Shown here one piece after another: positions 44,339 to 54,808 of a stretch of DNA of 64,000 nt. Numbering within the stretch: the first letter of the stretch is position 1; every line of letters begins with the position of its first letter. The notes under the pieces are model-generated. The model was not told the DNA's origin. It did not search any database and saw only the letters and a list, made by a program, of their open reading frames with translations. A program made the position numbers and the translations under genes. The stretch comes from Dermacentor variabilis. Lineage: Eukaryota > Arthropoda > Arachnida > Ixodida > Ixodidae. Location: positions 26,805,868-26,869,867 of the forward strand of contig NW_027460291.1 of assembly GCF_050947875.1 (NCBI RefSeq), in the 5' to 3' direction.

Positions 44339-47300
44339 TTAAAAGCGTTTCAGTTTGGCGAGGTCATCCATTAATGGGAGCCATGCCGGCTGTTCTTTTA
44401 GAGCCTTAAACACATCTCTTACATTAGACACATTTTCAATAATATACTCTCGTACAGGGAGGATAGTTTCATCTGCATGCCTAAACGCCATTCGATTTTT
44501 CCCATATACTGTGTAAGCTGATAAGCATAAACATGTCCCACGGCACTTCGTCTCCGCTATCTACCGCTATCTACCGAGTGATATTGGAAGCTGCTTTTTT
44601 AAAGTTCGTTGCAAGACGTCCCAATAAAATACAGCGTCTGTGCAGAGAAGGAACATATGATCTATAGTCTCCGCTTTTCTACAGATTAGACAGTTTGTCG
44701 ACCATGGTGCAAATATTCCTTTCTCTTGTAGCCATGGTTTCACGGGCAGTGTGCCAGTGTGCAGCTGAAAGAAGAATCGTTTCGTTGAGGGCCACACTGA
44801 CACCTTTTTGACTCTTGAGTACATTCCCTTCAGAGCCAACACAGTATATGGAACGGTACAAAGGTATAGGCAACATAGTTTCAATAAGGTCTTTATAAAG
44901 TTGTTTCCTTCTAACATCAGCAAGATACTGTGCAGAAAAGCGAACTTTCAAACACTGAAAAGCGCGCACAACCTTCCAAAGAAAGCCCCGCACCCGTACG
45001 CGTTTCAAAGGGCTGGATGATACAACACATTCAGGCAGTGCCTCTTTCAACCAAATTTGCATTACCGTACGCAGGAAAGCATCTTTTTGGTCTCGGAGAA
45101 ACATAAATCTTGACACAAGTTGTCTAAGAAACAAATGAGCCCAACCTAGGCCACCGTTACCCGCGCACAGAAAGAGGTTTGTGCGACTTTTCCTCTCCCA
45201 AATCGACCTCCAAATGAGCAGTGCGAAACTCGGTGCAATCTCTGGACGCTGGTCCAGGACATAAACAGTGCCTGGAGAACATACCATACCTTGGCCCCCA
45301 GAAAGAGGTTACATACTGTGGCCCGAGCAAATATTGAAAGATCGCGGCCACCCCATTTGTGCGTACATTCCCGTGTGCGCTCAGTTTCCACTTCCCAATA
45401 TTTGCAGGTTCTCGATAGTGGTCTAGCGGTACTCCCAAGTATTTGACAGGTGACGTTGCCCACTGAACGCTCTCAAACATTTCAGGCCCATAATCTCATT
45501 TTCCGTGCCAGAAACCAAAACACTTTTCCCAGTTTATCACACTTCCGGAGGCTTTGCAAAACCTAGCCGCGTCCTTCACCGCTTCAGTTAGACTTTCCCT
45601 ATCTTCGCAAAAAATGGCGATATCATCCGCATACGCAAGTACTTTAACTTCAGTGGACAACATCGTGCAGCCACGCATTTTTCGTTTGATAATATTTTCA
45701 GGCAAAAAGGTTTGAGATACAGTGCAAACAACAATGAAGACAATGGGCCCCCTTGCCTCACGGAAGAACGAACAGCGATACTTTCACTCAGTTGCTTATT
45801 AACAACTGAGATTTGCCGTACAACCTGCATATGCCATTTTGACACCTTCCAAGAGCACTCGGCCGACATTCACGTGTTCGAGGATACAAAACAGATTATG
45901 GTGGTTGACGCGGTCAAAGGCCTTTTCCATGTCCAGTTGCAACATGGCTACCCGTTCATAATAATAATAAATAATAATGATCATATTAATAATAATAATA
46001 ATAAATCTTAATAATAATAATAATAAATAATCACGTAGCATTCTAATATGCTCCATGCTACGTGATTATTTCTCCTTATCGTGCGTCCTTTAATTCCGCA
46101 GGTTTGGTGCTGGCCTACGATAGCTTTTATTACATTCTGCAACCTTCTGCCCAGAACCTCCAAGAATATCTTATAGTCCACATTCGTGAGTCTTGCGGGC
46201 CGATACCCTCTGACTGACAATCTCTTAACCGGGTCTTCACTCTTCGGAACTAGGACGATGCGACTTCGGAAGGATGGTGGCATCATCTGCTTTTCGTATG
46301 TTTCTTGAATTACGCTGTGTAGAATATGTGCCATATCAGACTTAAACGCTTTGTAAAAAGCTGCGCCCAGCCAGTCGGGACCAGGTGATTTGCCGGAGCT
46401 TAACTCGTCGATTGCGCTCTTTACTTCCGCAGCGCTAATCTATGCCTCGAGCCCCAGCTTGACTTCATCCTCTAAGATAAGCATCAGTGCCAGAAACTGC
46501 GCCGCGTGGCCTTCTTCAACACGTGACTCGTGACCCAGTAGTCCTTCGTAATAATCAACAAACGCACGTTGAATAGTGTTAGAGCCACGAGCCATTTCGC
46601 CCTTGTACTCTATCGCTTTTATCTCGTTCTTTACTGCATATCGCTTTTCGTTGCACAGCGGACCGCTTTGTCGGCGTCTCGCCAAACCACAACCATGCTG
46701 CACGTGCGCATATGACCGCTCCTTTATATTTTTCTTTATCCATGAATTCTAACTTATTTTTGTTTCTTTTATTTCTTTTTTGTACTGGCCCGGCTGAGCA
46801 CTTTCCAACCTCAGCAGCAAATCTAAGCGGCTCTGAGATTTTTTTTTCGTCTGCCTTGTCGCTTTGGCGCAGCGCACTCGCTCTTTCTATAGCGATCATT
46901 TTTATTTCTTCTTTAAAATGTTCCCATTTTCCAATAATATCCCTCTGATCACCAGTTTGCAAACAGTCCATTTTTTTCTTTTACTGTAAACACAAAACGT
47001 TCATCCTCAAGAAGCCTTACATTAAATTTCCATAGTTCCCAGTTGAACTTCGACCTTTTGGTCTTCGTACCTATTGTAAACATTACCATGGAAAGATCTC
47101 TGAACGCAACGTTTTTAATCAAGTAGTCACTGCACATTGGGACCAAGCCAGCAGACTCATAAAACCTGTCAAGTCTTGCATGACTTGCTTGTTGGAAATG
47201 TGTGAACTGCAGACGGGCACCTTCTGTCAGAGCACTCCCGACGTCTTCCAAATTGTGCTCCAGGACAATTGCATTAAAAAGTAACGAGTTCTGGTTTTGA

Positions 47301-47794
47301 ATGGTCGCGTTAGTAACCCTGTCTTCGAGCATGCATACACAGTTGAAGTCACCCATCAGAATGATGTATGTAGGACACTTCAGATAGGGCTGGACCATTT
47401 CGAAGAAAGCTTTGCGCTCATTTTCCTTATTTGGAGCAATACACACACATTACGCGCCACTGTAAATCAAGATACGAAAAATCACACATCACAACACGCC
47501 CGGTGTTGAAAACTGTAACAGATTCTTCAGTAACACCTAAAAAATTTCGAATTAATATGGCACACCCTCCCGACGTACCAACAGAATGACACACGCATAC
47601 ATTGTAACAGCTTCTAAAAGGCTGAACCATGCGGTTCGTCTCACTTCACTTTCCACCTTGGTCTCTTGCACTGCCACTGCGTCCACATCGTTTTCAAGCA
47701 GGAGGCGACTTAATTGATACTGACGCCACCTCGCTGCCAGTCCCCTTACATTAAACGGGGCAAATTTAGGTGCTGCTTCTGTTCTGCCTGCCAT
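44339..47794 (-). pseudogene. LINE 1 ORF2: endonuclease-reverse transcriptase, broken
   Basis: Starts MAGRTEAAPKFAPFNVRG at 47,794. The endonuclease reads NVRG, VQETKVES, then after frameshifts CAILIRN, LMGDFNCV-MLEDR, HARLDR. The RT shows SFRSRIVLVPKSEDP, HQTCGIKGRTI, QLDMEKAFDRV, SVRQGGPLSSLLFALYL and the catalytic VLAYADDIAIFC. The C-terminal part has KYLGVPLDHYR, ICARATVCNLF and the CX2CX7HX4C motif CLICRKAETIDHMFLLC, ending KLKRF at 44,339. An ATT microsatellite interrupts the RT at 45,957-46,028. The protein would nick the tRNA target and prime cDNA synthesis there. Frameshifts near 47.55, 47.44, 46.96, 46.4, 45.7 and 45.2 kb rule out function. Confidence 0.8.
45957..46070. repeat. (ATT)n microsatellite with adjacent 16-bp inverted repeat inside LINE 1 RT
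   Basis: ATAATAATAA-type repeats fill 45,957-46,028. AATAATCACGTAGCAT (46,026-46,041) is repeated in inverted form as ATGCTACGTGATTATT (46,055-46,070) with a 13-nt loop. The latter encodes the NNHVA part of the RT; the former is the extra, inverted copy. Confidence 0.8.
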
Positions 47795-47995
47795 GTGCGC
47801 GACAAATTAAATAGGCCGAGCGGCTTCGTGCTCACCTTCCGCCTTATTACACCGAGAAGTGAAGCTCAAGCAATTTTCCCTTCTCAAGAGTTCTCGAGCC
47901 CACACAAGAGGAGTGCTCGCTTTCTGCAGCAGGCTGGCGCAGCGTCGGCGCGCTGGTCGTCGTAGTCCCGTTGTGTGGGTCGCCTGTCGTCCCTT

Positions 47996-49204
47996 TCAAG
48001 CCAGAAGGGAGCAATGGTTGCTACGTCGGTGTAGTCTTGACCGGCTTTTGGTCCGGCGGGATGTTGGGCTTCGGGTGAAACGTCGGCCGGCGCTGCCCTC
48101 CCGATTAGGGGGTGGTTCGTCGATACTCGCAGAAGGATGTTGAACCTCTTCGACACAGGCCTTGTCGTGTGTTTTCTTTTCTGGAGCACTACTCATGCTT
48201 GGTTGGATGACGTCCATGCCTTCTCCCTCCTCTTGAGGTTTTCCGCGTACTGCTTCCGTAGGAGTACTTGTGCTTAGTTCAGCTGCATCAATCTTCGAGG
48301 CTACAACAGCCTGCTTCGACCCAGTGGTATGGTCTTCAGTCTGTGTCGCTGCCGCGCCCCCCTTGACGTCGTTAGGCGCTGCCTGCGGCGTATTCTTTTC
48401 TGCAGTTTTCGCTGCCTCCTCGGATTCGTCCGCATCCATGAGTAGTTCGGAGTCGTCTTCTCCTCTCATGTGCCCTGTCACATTTTCGTACGTTTTGACG
48501 CACTGCGATTGGTCATGGCCGAAGCGATGGCACTGACTGCAACGGGGAACTTTGCATTCACGTCGGACGTGTCGTGAGGTATGGCACGTTAGGCAACGCG
48601 GCGCTCTTCCAGGAACCACAACGAGGGTGTGCTCTTCAGCAATGCATAGCTGGTGAGGCAGGTCCTCAATTGTAACTCCAGGCTTCAACTTCAAGGACAC
48701 ACAACGCGTTGACGAACCTTTGTCCATGACTCCCTGAACGCGCCAGCTATCCTTGGCGACTTCCGTCACCGTTCCGTAAGGTGCAAAGGCTGTTCGCACA
48801 TCTTCGACTTGCACGTTGTACAAAGTCCAGTGGAACTTCATCCTCACGTCCTGGTCATCCTGATCAATGACAATGCACCGTCGTTCTTTAACAGTCACTT
48901 CACGGACTGAAAGCAGCTTCTTCATTCCTTCAACACTCTTGAACGTGATAGCCCAGATGTGATTCATTTGGCACGCCCCCAAGGCGACAACATCGGGGAG
49001 CACTGCCAAACGAACCAGTGCGTCGCAAAAGTCCTCGACCGTGTAGGGCCTTGCTCTGACGTCGGCGTGCAAAAACAGCGTATTTACAATAATTCGACGT
49101 CTTGGTAGCCGCGGCAAAATAACTTCATAATCCTGGTCACTCGAGCCAGCAAACCTGTTTCCACGGCCAAGCTGGGCCGCTGATACCGCTCCGTTGGAGC
49201 ACAT
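47996..49204 (-). CDS. LINE 1 ORF1: nucleic-acid-binding protein with CCHC knuckles
   Basis: Open from ATGTGCTCC (49,204), a start conserved in LINEs 2 and 3, for 402 residues. The first ~190 residues form a compact alpha/beta region (VNTLFLHADVRARPYTVEDF near residue 40). Two CX2CX4HX4C knuckles follow, CLTCHTSRHVRREC and CSQCHRFGHDQSQC near 205-235, then an acidic and Ser/Pro-rich tail. In Tx1/L1 elements ORF1 protein coats element RNA and acts as chaperone. The last ~25 residues (TKSRSRLHRRSNHCSLLA) differ from the KPxPN-type tails of the other copies, suggesting a late frameshift. This is the only ORF1 in the window without an early stop. Confidence 0.75.
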   Translation of the reverse strand: MCSNGAVSAAQLGRGNRFAGSSDQDYEVILPRLPRRRIIVNTLFLHADVRARPYTVEDFCDALVRLAVLPDVVALGACQMNHIWAITFKSVEGMKKLLSVREVTVKERRCIVIDQDDQDVRMKFHWTLYNVQVEDVRTAFAPYGTVTEVAKDSWRVQGVMDKGSSTRCVSLKLKPGVTIEDLPHQLCIAEEHTLVVVPGRAPRCLTCHTSRHVRRECKVPRCSQCHRFGHDQSQCVKTYENVTGHMRGEDDSELLMDADESEEAAKTAEKNTPQAAPNDVKGGAAATQTEDHTTGSKQAVVASKIDAAELSTSTPTEAVRGKPQEEGEGMDVIQPSMSSAPEKKTHDKACVEEVQHPSASIDEPPPNREGSAGRRFTRSPTSRRTKSRSRLHRRSNHCSLLA

Positions 49205-49246
49205 GATACGCACGTCCGTCACGCTCGGTGGCCAGAAGTGGAATGC

Positions 49247-49526
49247 TGCGCCACTCTGCTGCTCCTGCACGCTATGTAAATTTGTTTATATTTGTAATAA
49301 ACGAGAGTAATCTTTCTTTTTTTAGGGCGAGAAACACGAGCGTGTAGCACAAGAGAGCACTTCTCGGAGGGTAATTAGGGCTATAAGACACCAAATTACT
49401 GCGCTGATAAGCTCTTTCTCTTAAATACGACCAAAATAAATTAAAGGAAACATGTAGCAGCGCGCGGTTTCGATCCACGGACCTCTGGGTTATGGGCACA
49501 GCACGCTTCCACTGCGCCACTCTGCT
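49247..49526 (-). repeat. tRNA-iMet unit between LINEs 1 and 2
   Basis: Holds, on the minus strand, the tRNA regenerated behind LINE 2 (49,455-49,526), one spacer, and the 14-nt tRNA head TGCGCCACTCTGCT (plus-strand view, 49,247-49,260) that forms the 5' target duplication of LINE 1. Confidence 0.8.
49455..49526 (-). pseudogene. Initiator tRNA-Met-like sequence downstream of LINE 2
   Basis: Anticodon CAT retained, but one acceptor pair (A6 against G67) and one anticodon-stem pair are lost. Abuts the A-rich end of LINE 2. Confidence 0.75.
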
Positions 49527-49621
49527 TTCTTTTTCTTTATTACCTTATGATGAACATTGTACAAACATAACAGCAAACAAAAATGCATCAAATCCCTAGC
49601 CATTCGTCTGGTTCGTATGTT

Positions 49622-52600
49622 TTAAAATGGCTTAATTTTGCCCAATTCATCGAAAACAGTAATCCACTCCGGAGGATCATTTAGTGCCTTATAAACATCT
49701 CTAATATTGATGACAGCTTCTACGAAATAGTGTCTTGCCGATGGGGATACAAATGCGCATGTCTGACGTCCATTCTTGTTCGCCAGATACAGTGCATGCA
49801 CATGACCATGAGCATATCACTGGGTACTCCTTCTAGTTCAGCACAAGGTAAGTACCGAATTCCGAAAGGCTTAAAGGCAGATCTTTTTTTAAAGTCCTTT
49901 GAATACATCGCATAGGAACATCGCGTCATGGCAGTCAAGAAAAACATGTTCAAGTGTTTCCGGTTTTCTACAAATTGAGCAATTGTCAGACCAAGGAACA
50001 AAAAGGCCTTTGCTGTGTAACCGTGGCTTCACAGGTATTGTGCCGGTATGCAGTTCGAAAAAGAAAGATTTCATTGAAGGTTTCACCGGCATTCGCTTAA
50101 TACGCTTGAGGACGTCACGCTCAGGGCCCAGCTGGTACAACCCACGGTACACAGTAATCGGCAAAAAAACATCAAGCAGGTCTTTGTATAAACGCTTACG
50201 TGTCACACTCGTTAGGTATTCATAGGAGAATCTTGCCCTAAGAATCTGCACCTAACATACAAGTTCTCGTAAATAGCCAGATAAGACTGCTGGCCTCAAA
50301 CAATACGTGGATATTACGTAGTGTCGCCAGGAATCCTGTAAGCGCACTTGGATTACACTTCGAAGAAAAACGTCAGTCTGTTCACGCAAGAAAAAACAAT
50401 CTCGTCGCAATCTGTTCGAACAATAAATGCGATAGTCCCAAGCCCCCGTTTCTAACTTGATGAAAAAGGTTGCAACGGCTCATGCGCTCCCAAGTGGACC
50501 CCCAGATAAAAACTGCAAAGACCCTATGCAGATTTTGTACGGAAACTCTAGTAATTCACCTGCATCACATAATACAACTTAGCAATTAGAAACATATTAC
50601 AAAGAGCGGCTCTTGAAAACATAGAAAAATTATGTCCCCCCCATTTTTCTGTTTGTAGCTTAACTCGTCCTGCTTCTTCTGCCCAATAATCCTTGCTATC
50701 CTTATAATGTTTCAGTGGAACTTCCAAACACCTATCCGGAGTGGTGTTCCATTGTATGTTGCACAACGTGTCTGGAGCGTGTTCCCAGTTGCCATGCCAG
50801 AAGCCAAAACATTTTTACCAACTAATCAAGCTTCCTGTTGCTGTAAAAAAATCCTTAGCCTCTTGTACAACTTCACGCACGCTTCTTTCATCTTCGCAAA
50901 ATGCTGCAATATCGTCAGCGTAAGCAAGGACCTTAACTTCAGTATTGAAAAAAGTGTAGCCACGAATAATTGGATTTGCAAGTACTTTTAAACAAAAGGG
51001 AGCGAGGTAAACATCAAAAAGGAGGGATGATAAACAACAGCCTTGTTTTACAGAAGTTCCAACGCAAATACTTTCACTCAGTTTCCTATTATTCACAAGT
51101 TTCACTGTACATTTGTCATACACCATTTTCACGCCCTCTAGAACTAAAGGTCCTACATTGACGCGGTTCAGTATAAGGAACAATATTTCGCGCACGACTC
51201 TGTCAAATGCCTTATTCAAATCTAGTTGAAGCATTGCAACTCGATCGTGCATGGCATCGCAACATTCAAGAACAGTTCTTGCTACATGGAGTTTTGTAAG
51301 AATAGATGTTCCTTTAATTCCGCATGTCTGATGCGGACCTACAAGGGACTTTACAACACTTTGGAAATGGTGAGACAAAACTTTCATGAAGACCTTGTAA
51401 TCAGTATTCTTTAAACTTACCTGTCAGTATGTTTCTACTGAAAGCAGTTTGACCGGGTCATTAGTTTTCGAAATGAGTATGACGTGGTATGTTCGAAAGG
51501 ACGGTGGTGTTAGTTTCTTTTCAAAGCACTCTTCAATAACTAGGTGTAGAAATTCTGCCATTTCAATTTTGAAGAACTTATATACAGCTACCCCGAGACC
51601 ATCTGGGCCAGGTAATTTACCAGGACTGAGATCGTCTATGGCCTGCTCAACTTCTGCGACTGCTATTGGCCTTTCAAGTGACTGTTTTGTCTCGTCATCG
51701 AGACTATGCATGAGCGGCAGAAAAACACTTCGAAACCATTCAGTATCGCATGCTTTATGACTAAAAAGTTCTCTGTAATATTCAAAAAAGGCACATTCTA
51801 TCATTTCACTCTCTCGAGTAACGTTATTTTGAAAACTGATTTCACTAATTTACTTCGATACTGCATGTCTCTCCTCATCGCTGAGCGCGCGCTTTGTGGG
51901 CGTCTCACCCAACCATAGCCGCTAGCACCGCGCCCTTATCATTGCGCTGCGATACTTTTCTGTTTCTATGATCTCAAGCATCGCCTTTACTTCTTTTATT
52001 TCTCTCGAGAACAACCCGGGCTTAGCATTGTCTGCGCTGACCATGAATTCTAACGCAATATGTAGCTCCTTTTCTTGCTGTTTTTCTTTCTGCCTTAATA
52101 TACTCGCTCTTTCCAAAGCGGCGATATTGAAGTCGATCTTGAACTGTTCCCACACCGCTATAAAATTACATGTTTGGTTCAGCTGCATACTGTTTATATA
52201 TTCCTTTATCTTTGCAACAAAAATTTCATCCTTTAGTAATTTGTTGTTGAATTTCCACAACTCCCCGTTGAACCTAGACTATTTTTTCTTTGCACCTAAA
52301 GTAATCATGACTAAGCAGTGATCTCTAAAGCTCACATGCTGCGTATGGTACTGGGGACACCAAGGTACAAATTCAGCAGGCACATAAATTCGATCCAATC
52401 TAGCATGAGACACATTCTGAAAGTGAGTGTATTTTGCTTGGTCTTCATGCGTACACACTAAGCCAATATCTTCGAGTTCATTCTCGTCAATAATTACGCG
52501 TAATACTTCTGCACTTTTATCTCTCTGGTTTCTGTTACTAGATCGATCTTCAGATCGACGTACGCAGTTGAAGTCGCCAAGAAGTAATACACTCCTTTCG

Positions 52601-53016
52601 CCTTCTAGACAAGGTCGCACAGTATTAAAAAAATTTTGCCGCTCATTGATTCTATTCGGTGCATAGACACAAACAGCACGCCAGGCAATTTCAGCAAACA
52701 CAAAATCACAAAATACTAGCCGGCCATTTTCGCTACTAGACACAGAGTCAATAACCCCAATGCTTTTTCGAATAAAGATAGCACAACCACCGGACCTACC
52801 AACTGCATGACTCACGCATACATTATATCTGCTACGGAAGACTTCAGCCATTTTATCAGTAAGTTCTTCACTCTCAATTTTGGTCTCTTGGATCGCTACC
52901 AAGTCTACATCATTTTCTAAGAGAATGCGACTTAGCTGACCTTGCCGTCTTCGTGCAGAAAGGCCTCTTGAAATAAAAATTGCGATGCGCAAGGCATTTT
53001 TAAGGTTTACTGCCAT
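49622..53016 (-). pseudogene. LINE 2 ORF2: endonuclease-reverse transcriptase, broken
   Basis: Starts MAVNLKNALRIAIFISRGLS at 53,016. The endonuclease is complete in one frame: IQETKIES, GGCAIFIR, LLGDFNCVRRSEDRS, HARLDRIYVP, FRDHCLV. In-frame stops follow at about 52,276, 51,919, 51,838, 51,421 and 50,812, while the frame itself stays open to about 50,548, so most damage is point mutation. RT motifs: PGPDGLGVAVYKF, HQTCGIKGTS, QLDLNKAFDRV, SVKQGCCLSSLLFDVYL and VLAYADDIAAFC. A frameshift lies between 50.55 and 50.25 kb, then CSICRKPETLEHVFLDC gives the C-terminal CX2CX7HX4C motif. Confidence 0.8.
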
Positions 53017-53184
53017 ATCAGGTTGACATTATTGCCAATATTTTACTCACTTTTATACGTCAAACAGGGGCATGGGCTGACAAGGCTTCCATATATGTGG
53101 CTGTGCAGGGTATTAACGCGAACAAGTACTCCGCTGACAGAGCGAGGTTGTGCAATGGAAGAAAAAAGAAAGAAAAAGCTGTCG

Positions 53185-54380
53185 CTAAGAAGGCGGCAGT
53201 TTTGAATTAGTCCGTCGGGCCGGCGCAAGGTTTGGCGTTGGCTTGAAAGGCTGCCGTCTGGACGTTGCAGCCTCTGTGGGAGGGTCTCCGGAGCTTGTTA
53301 CATCACCTCTTGCAGAAGTGTCTCCAGTTTCCTCTCGGGTTCTCGTTGCAGGTCCGTTGCCAGACGCTGCCATATCGACATCTGTGGAAATTTCCTCAGT
53401 GGTTTTCTTGTTTTCCGGAAGAGAATCGCTGATGTGGTCTTGGGTGCTGTTCGCGTCTTCTTTCGATGTGTCCAGGCTCACTACGGTAGCGATAGGCCCA
53501 GGTTCTTCCTAGCTACTCGGCTCGTTGGCGTCTCCGCCTGGGGTGTACAGAAGCACTGCTGCCTCAGTCTTTCCTTCCTCGCCATGTTCTTTGGTAGCTT
53601 CTTCTGAATCAACTGCGTCCATCATGTGCTCGGAAACCAAGTCCCTCCGGGCTGGGCCTGCTACGCTGGCGTAAGAGCGCACGCACTGGGTCTCGTCGTG
53701 GCCATAGCGACGACAGAGGCCGCAACGTGGAACACGGCATTCCTGACGTATGTGGCCGATGCCGCGGCACCGGAGCCAGAGGAGAGCTCTGCCTGGAACG
53801 CGGACGAGTGCGACATCTTCAGCAACACGCAATTGATGAGGCAAATCTTCGATGGTGATGCCCACTTTCAGTTTTAGTGTTACAGAGCGCGTTGTTGATC
53901 CTTTATCAATGCATCCTTTCACCTTCCATTTCTCTCTTGTGATTTCAGTCACTTTTCCGAAGACCTCCAGAGCCGTTCGCACATCGTCGTCCGGCACACC
54001 ATGGAGTAGCCTGTAGAGCTTCAGGCGTACTCCTCTGTCGCAGGGGTCTATAACCACGCAGCCCTCATTCTTGACATTGAAGGTGTCTGCAGCCAGTATG
54101 TTCTTTCCTTCCTCGTCCTTAAACGTCACTTCCCACAGGAGATTCATTTGGTACGCCGCAAAGGCAACCACCACCGGTAGCAGTGAAAGACGGTCCAGTG
54201 CGTCGCGGATGTGCTCGCAGTGATACGGCCTTTCCTTTAGGCAACCATGCAAAAAACCGTATTCAAAACGGAATCACCTGTGGGCAGATCCGGCAAAACA
54301 ACGTGGTAATATTCAGCCTGTTTGTCAGAAGACCTAGTTCCGCGGCCATTGGCCGCTGTAACCGCTCCAAGGGAGCACAT
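53185..54380 (-). pseudogene. LINE 2 ORF1, one frameshift and one stop
   Basis: Starts MCSLGAVTAANGRG at 54,380. A frameshift near 54,250 moves the reading to the frame LHGCLKERPYHCEHIRDALD, and an in-frame TAG at about 53,506-53,508 precedes the disordered tail that ends LAPARRTNSKLPPS. The two knuckles are RCRGIGHIRQEC (first Cys replaced by Trp-Leu context, LLWLRCRGIGH) and CGLCRRYGHDETQC. Loss of the first cysteine in knuckle 1 is a further defect. Confidence 0.75.
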
Positions 54381-54422
54381 GCTTGCACGACCGTTCACTG
54401 CGGTGTCCGGAAGTGGAATCGT

Positions 54423-54701
54423 TGCGCCACTCTGCTGCTCCTGCATGCTATACAAATTTGTTTATATTTGTAATAAACGAGAGTAGTCTTTTTTCTTTAT
54501 GGCGAGAAACACGAGCGCGTAGCACAAGAGAGCACTTCTCGGAGGGCAATTAGGGCTATGAGACACCAAATTACTGCGCTTATAAGCTCTTTCTGTTACA
54601 TGGGACCAAAATAAAATGAAAGAAACATGTAGCAGATCGTGGTTTCGATCCACGGACCTCTGGGTTTTGGGTCCAGCACGCTTCCGCAGCGCCACTCTGC
54701 G
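54423..54701 (-). repeat. tRNA-iMet unit between LINEs 2 and 3
   Basis: Same layout as the unit between LINEs 1 and 2: tRNA behind LINE 3, one spacer, and the 14-nt head duplicated at the 5' end of LINE 2. Confidence 0.8.
54630..54701 (-). pseudogene. Initiator tRNA-like sequence with CAA anticodon, downstream of LINE 3
   Basis: The iMet body is kept, but the anticodon loop reads CCCAAAA, changing CAT to CAA, and the stem CTGGA/CCCAG loses a pair. The first base is C and the LINE 3 junction carries two extra bases (GC). A decayed copy rather than a real tRNA-Leu. Confidence 0.7.
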
Positions 54702-54808
54702 GCTTTTTTTTTCTTTATTGCTATTTCACAAATGAAAACAAAAAGATCAAATACACGACATGTACATATGCTAAAGACACCAGCCACAGCTCGGCCAGTG
54801 TAAGGCGT

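Larger units (their letters stand above)
44224..49246 (-). mobile_element. LINE 1: Tx1/L1-type retrotransposon inserted at tRNA-iMet
   Basis: About 5.0 kb, minus strand, with ORF1 (two CCHC knuckles) and ORF2 (AP-endonuclease, RT, C-terminal zinc motif). The 3' end is ...GGTAATGAAGAAAAAAAA directly against tRNA nucleotide 1. The 5' end, GCATTCCACTTCTGG, follows tRNA nucleotides 1-14 at 49,247-49,260. Endonuclease and RT motifs such as GDFNCV-EDR, HQTCGIKG and GFWHG are of the Tx1 type. ORF1 is open; ORF2 has several frameshifts and a microsatellite insertion, so the copy is dead. Confidence 0.85.
49527..54422 (-). mobile_element. LINE 2: Tx1/L1-type retrotransposon inserted at tRNA-iMet
   Basis: 4.9 kb, same organisation and orientation as LINE 1. 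The 3' end AAGGTAATAAAGAAAAAGAA includes AATAAA and meets the tRNA. The 5' end reads ACGATTCCACTTCCGG after the 14-nt tRNA head at 54,423-54,436. The protein sequences differ extensively from LINEs 1, 3 and 4, so these are separate insertions of different lineages rather than copies made by duplication. Confidence 0.85.

Noticed and set aside
45712..52321. Plus-strand open frames of 80-130 codons across the LINE region
   Set aside because: Antisense shadows of the minus-strand LINE ORFs.
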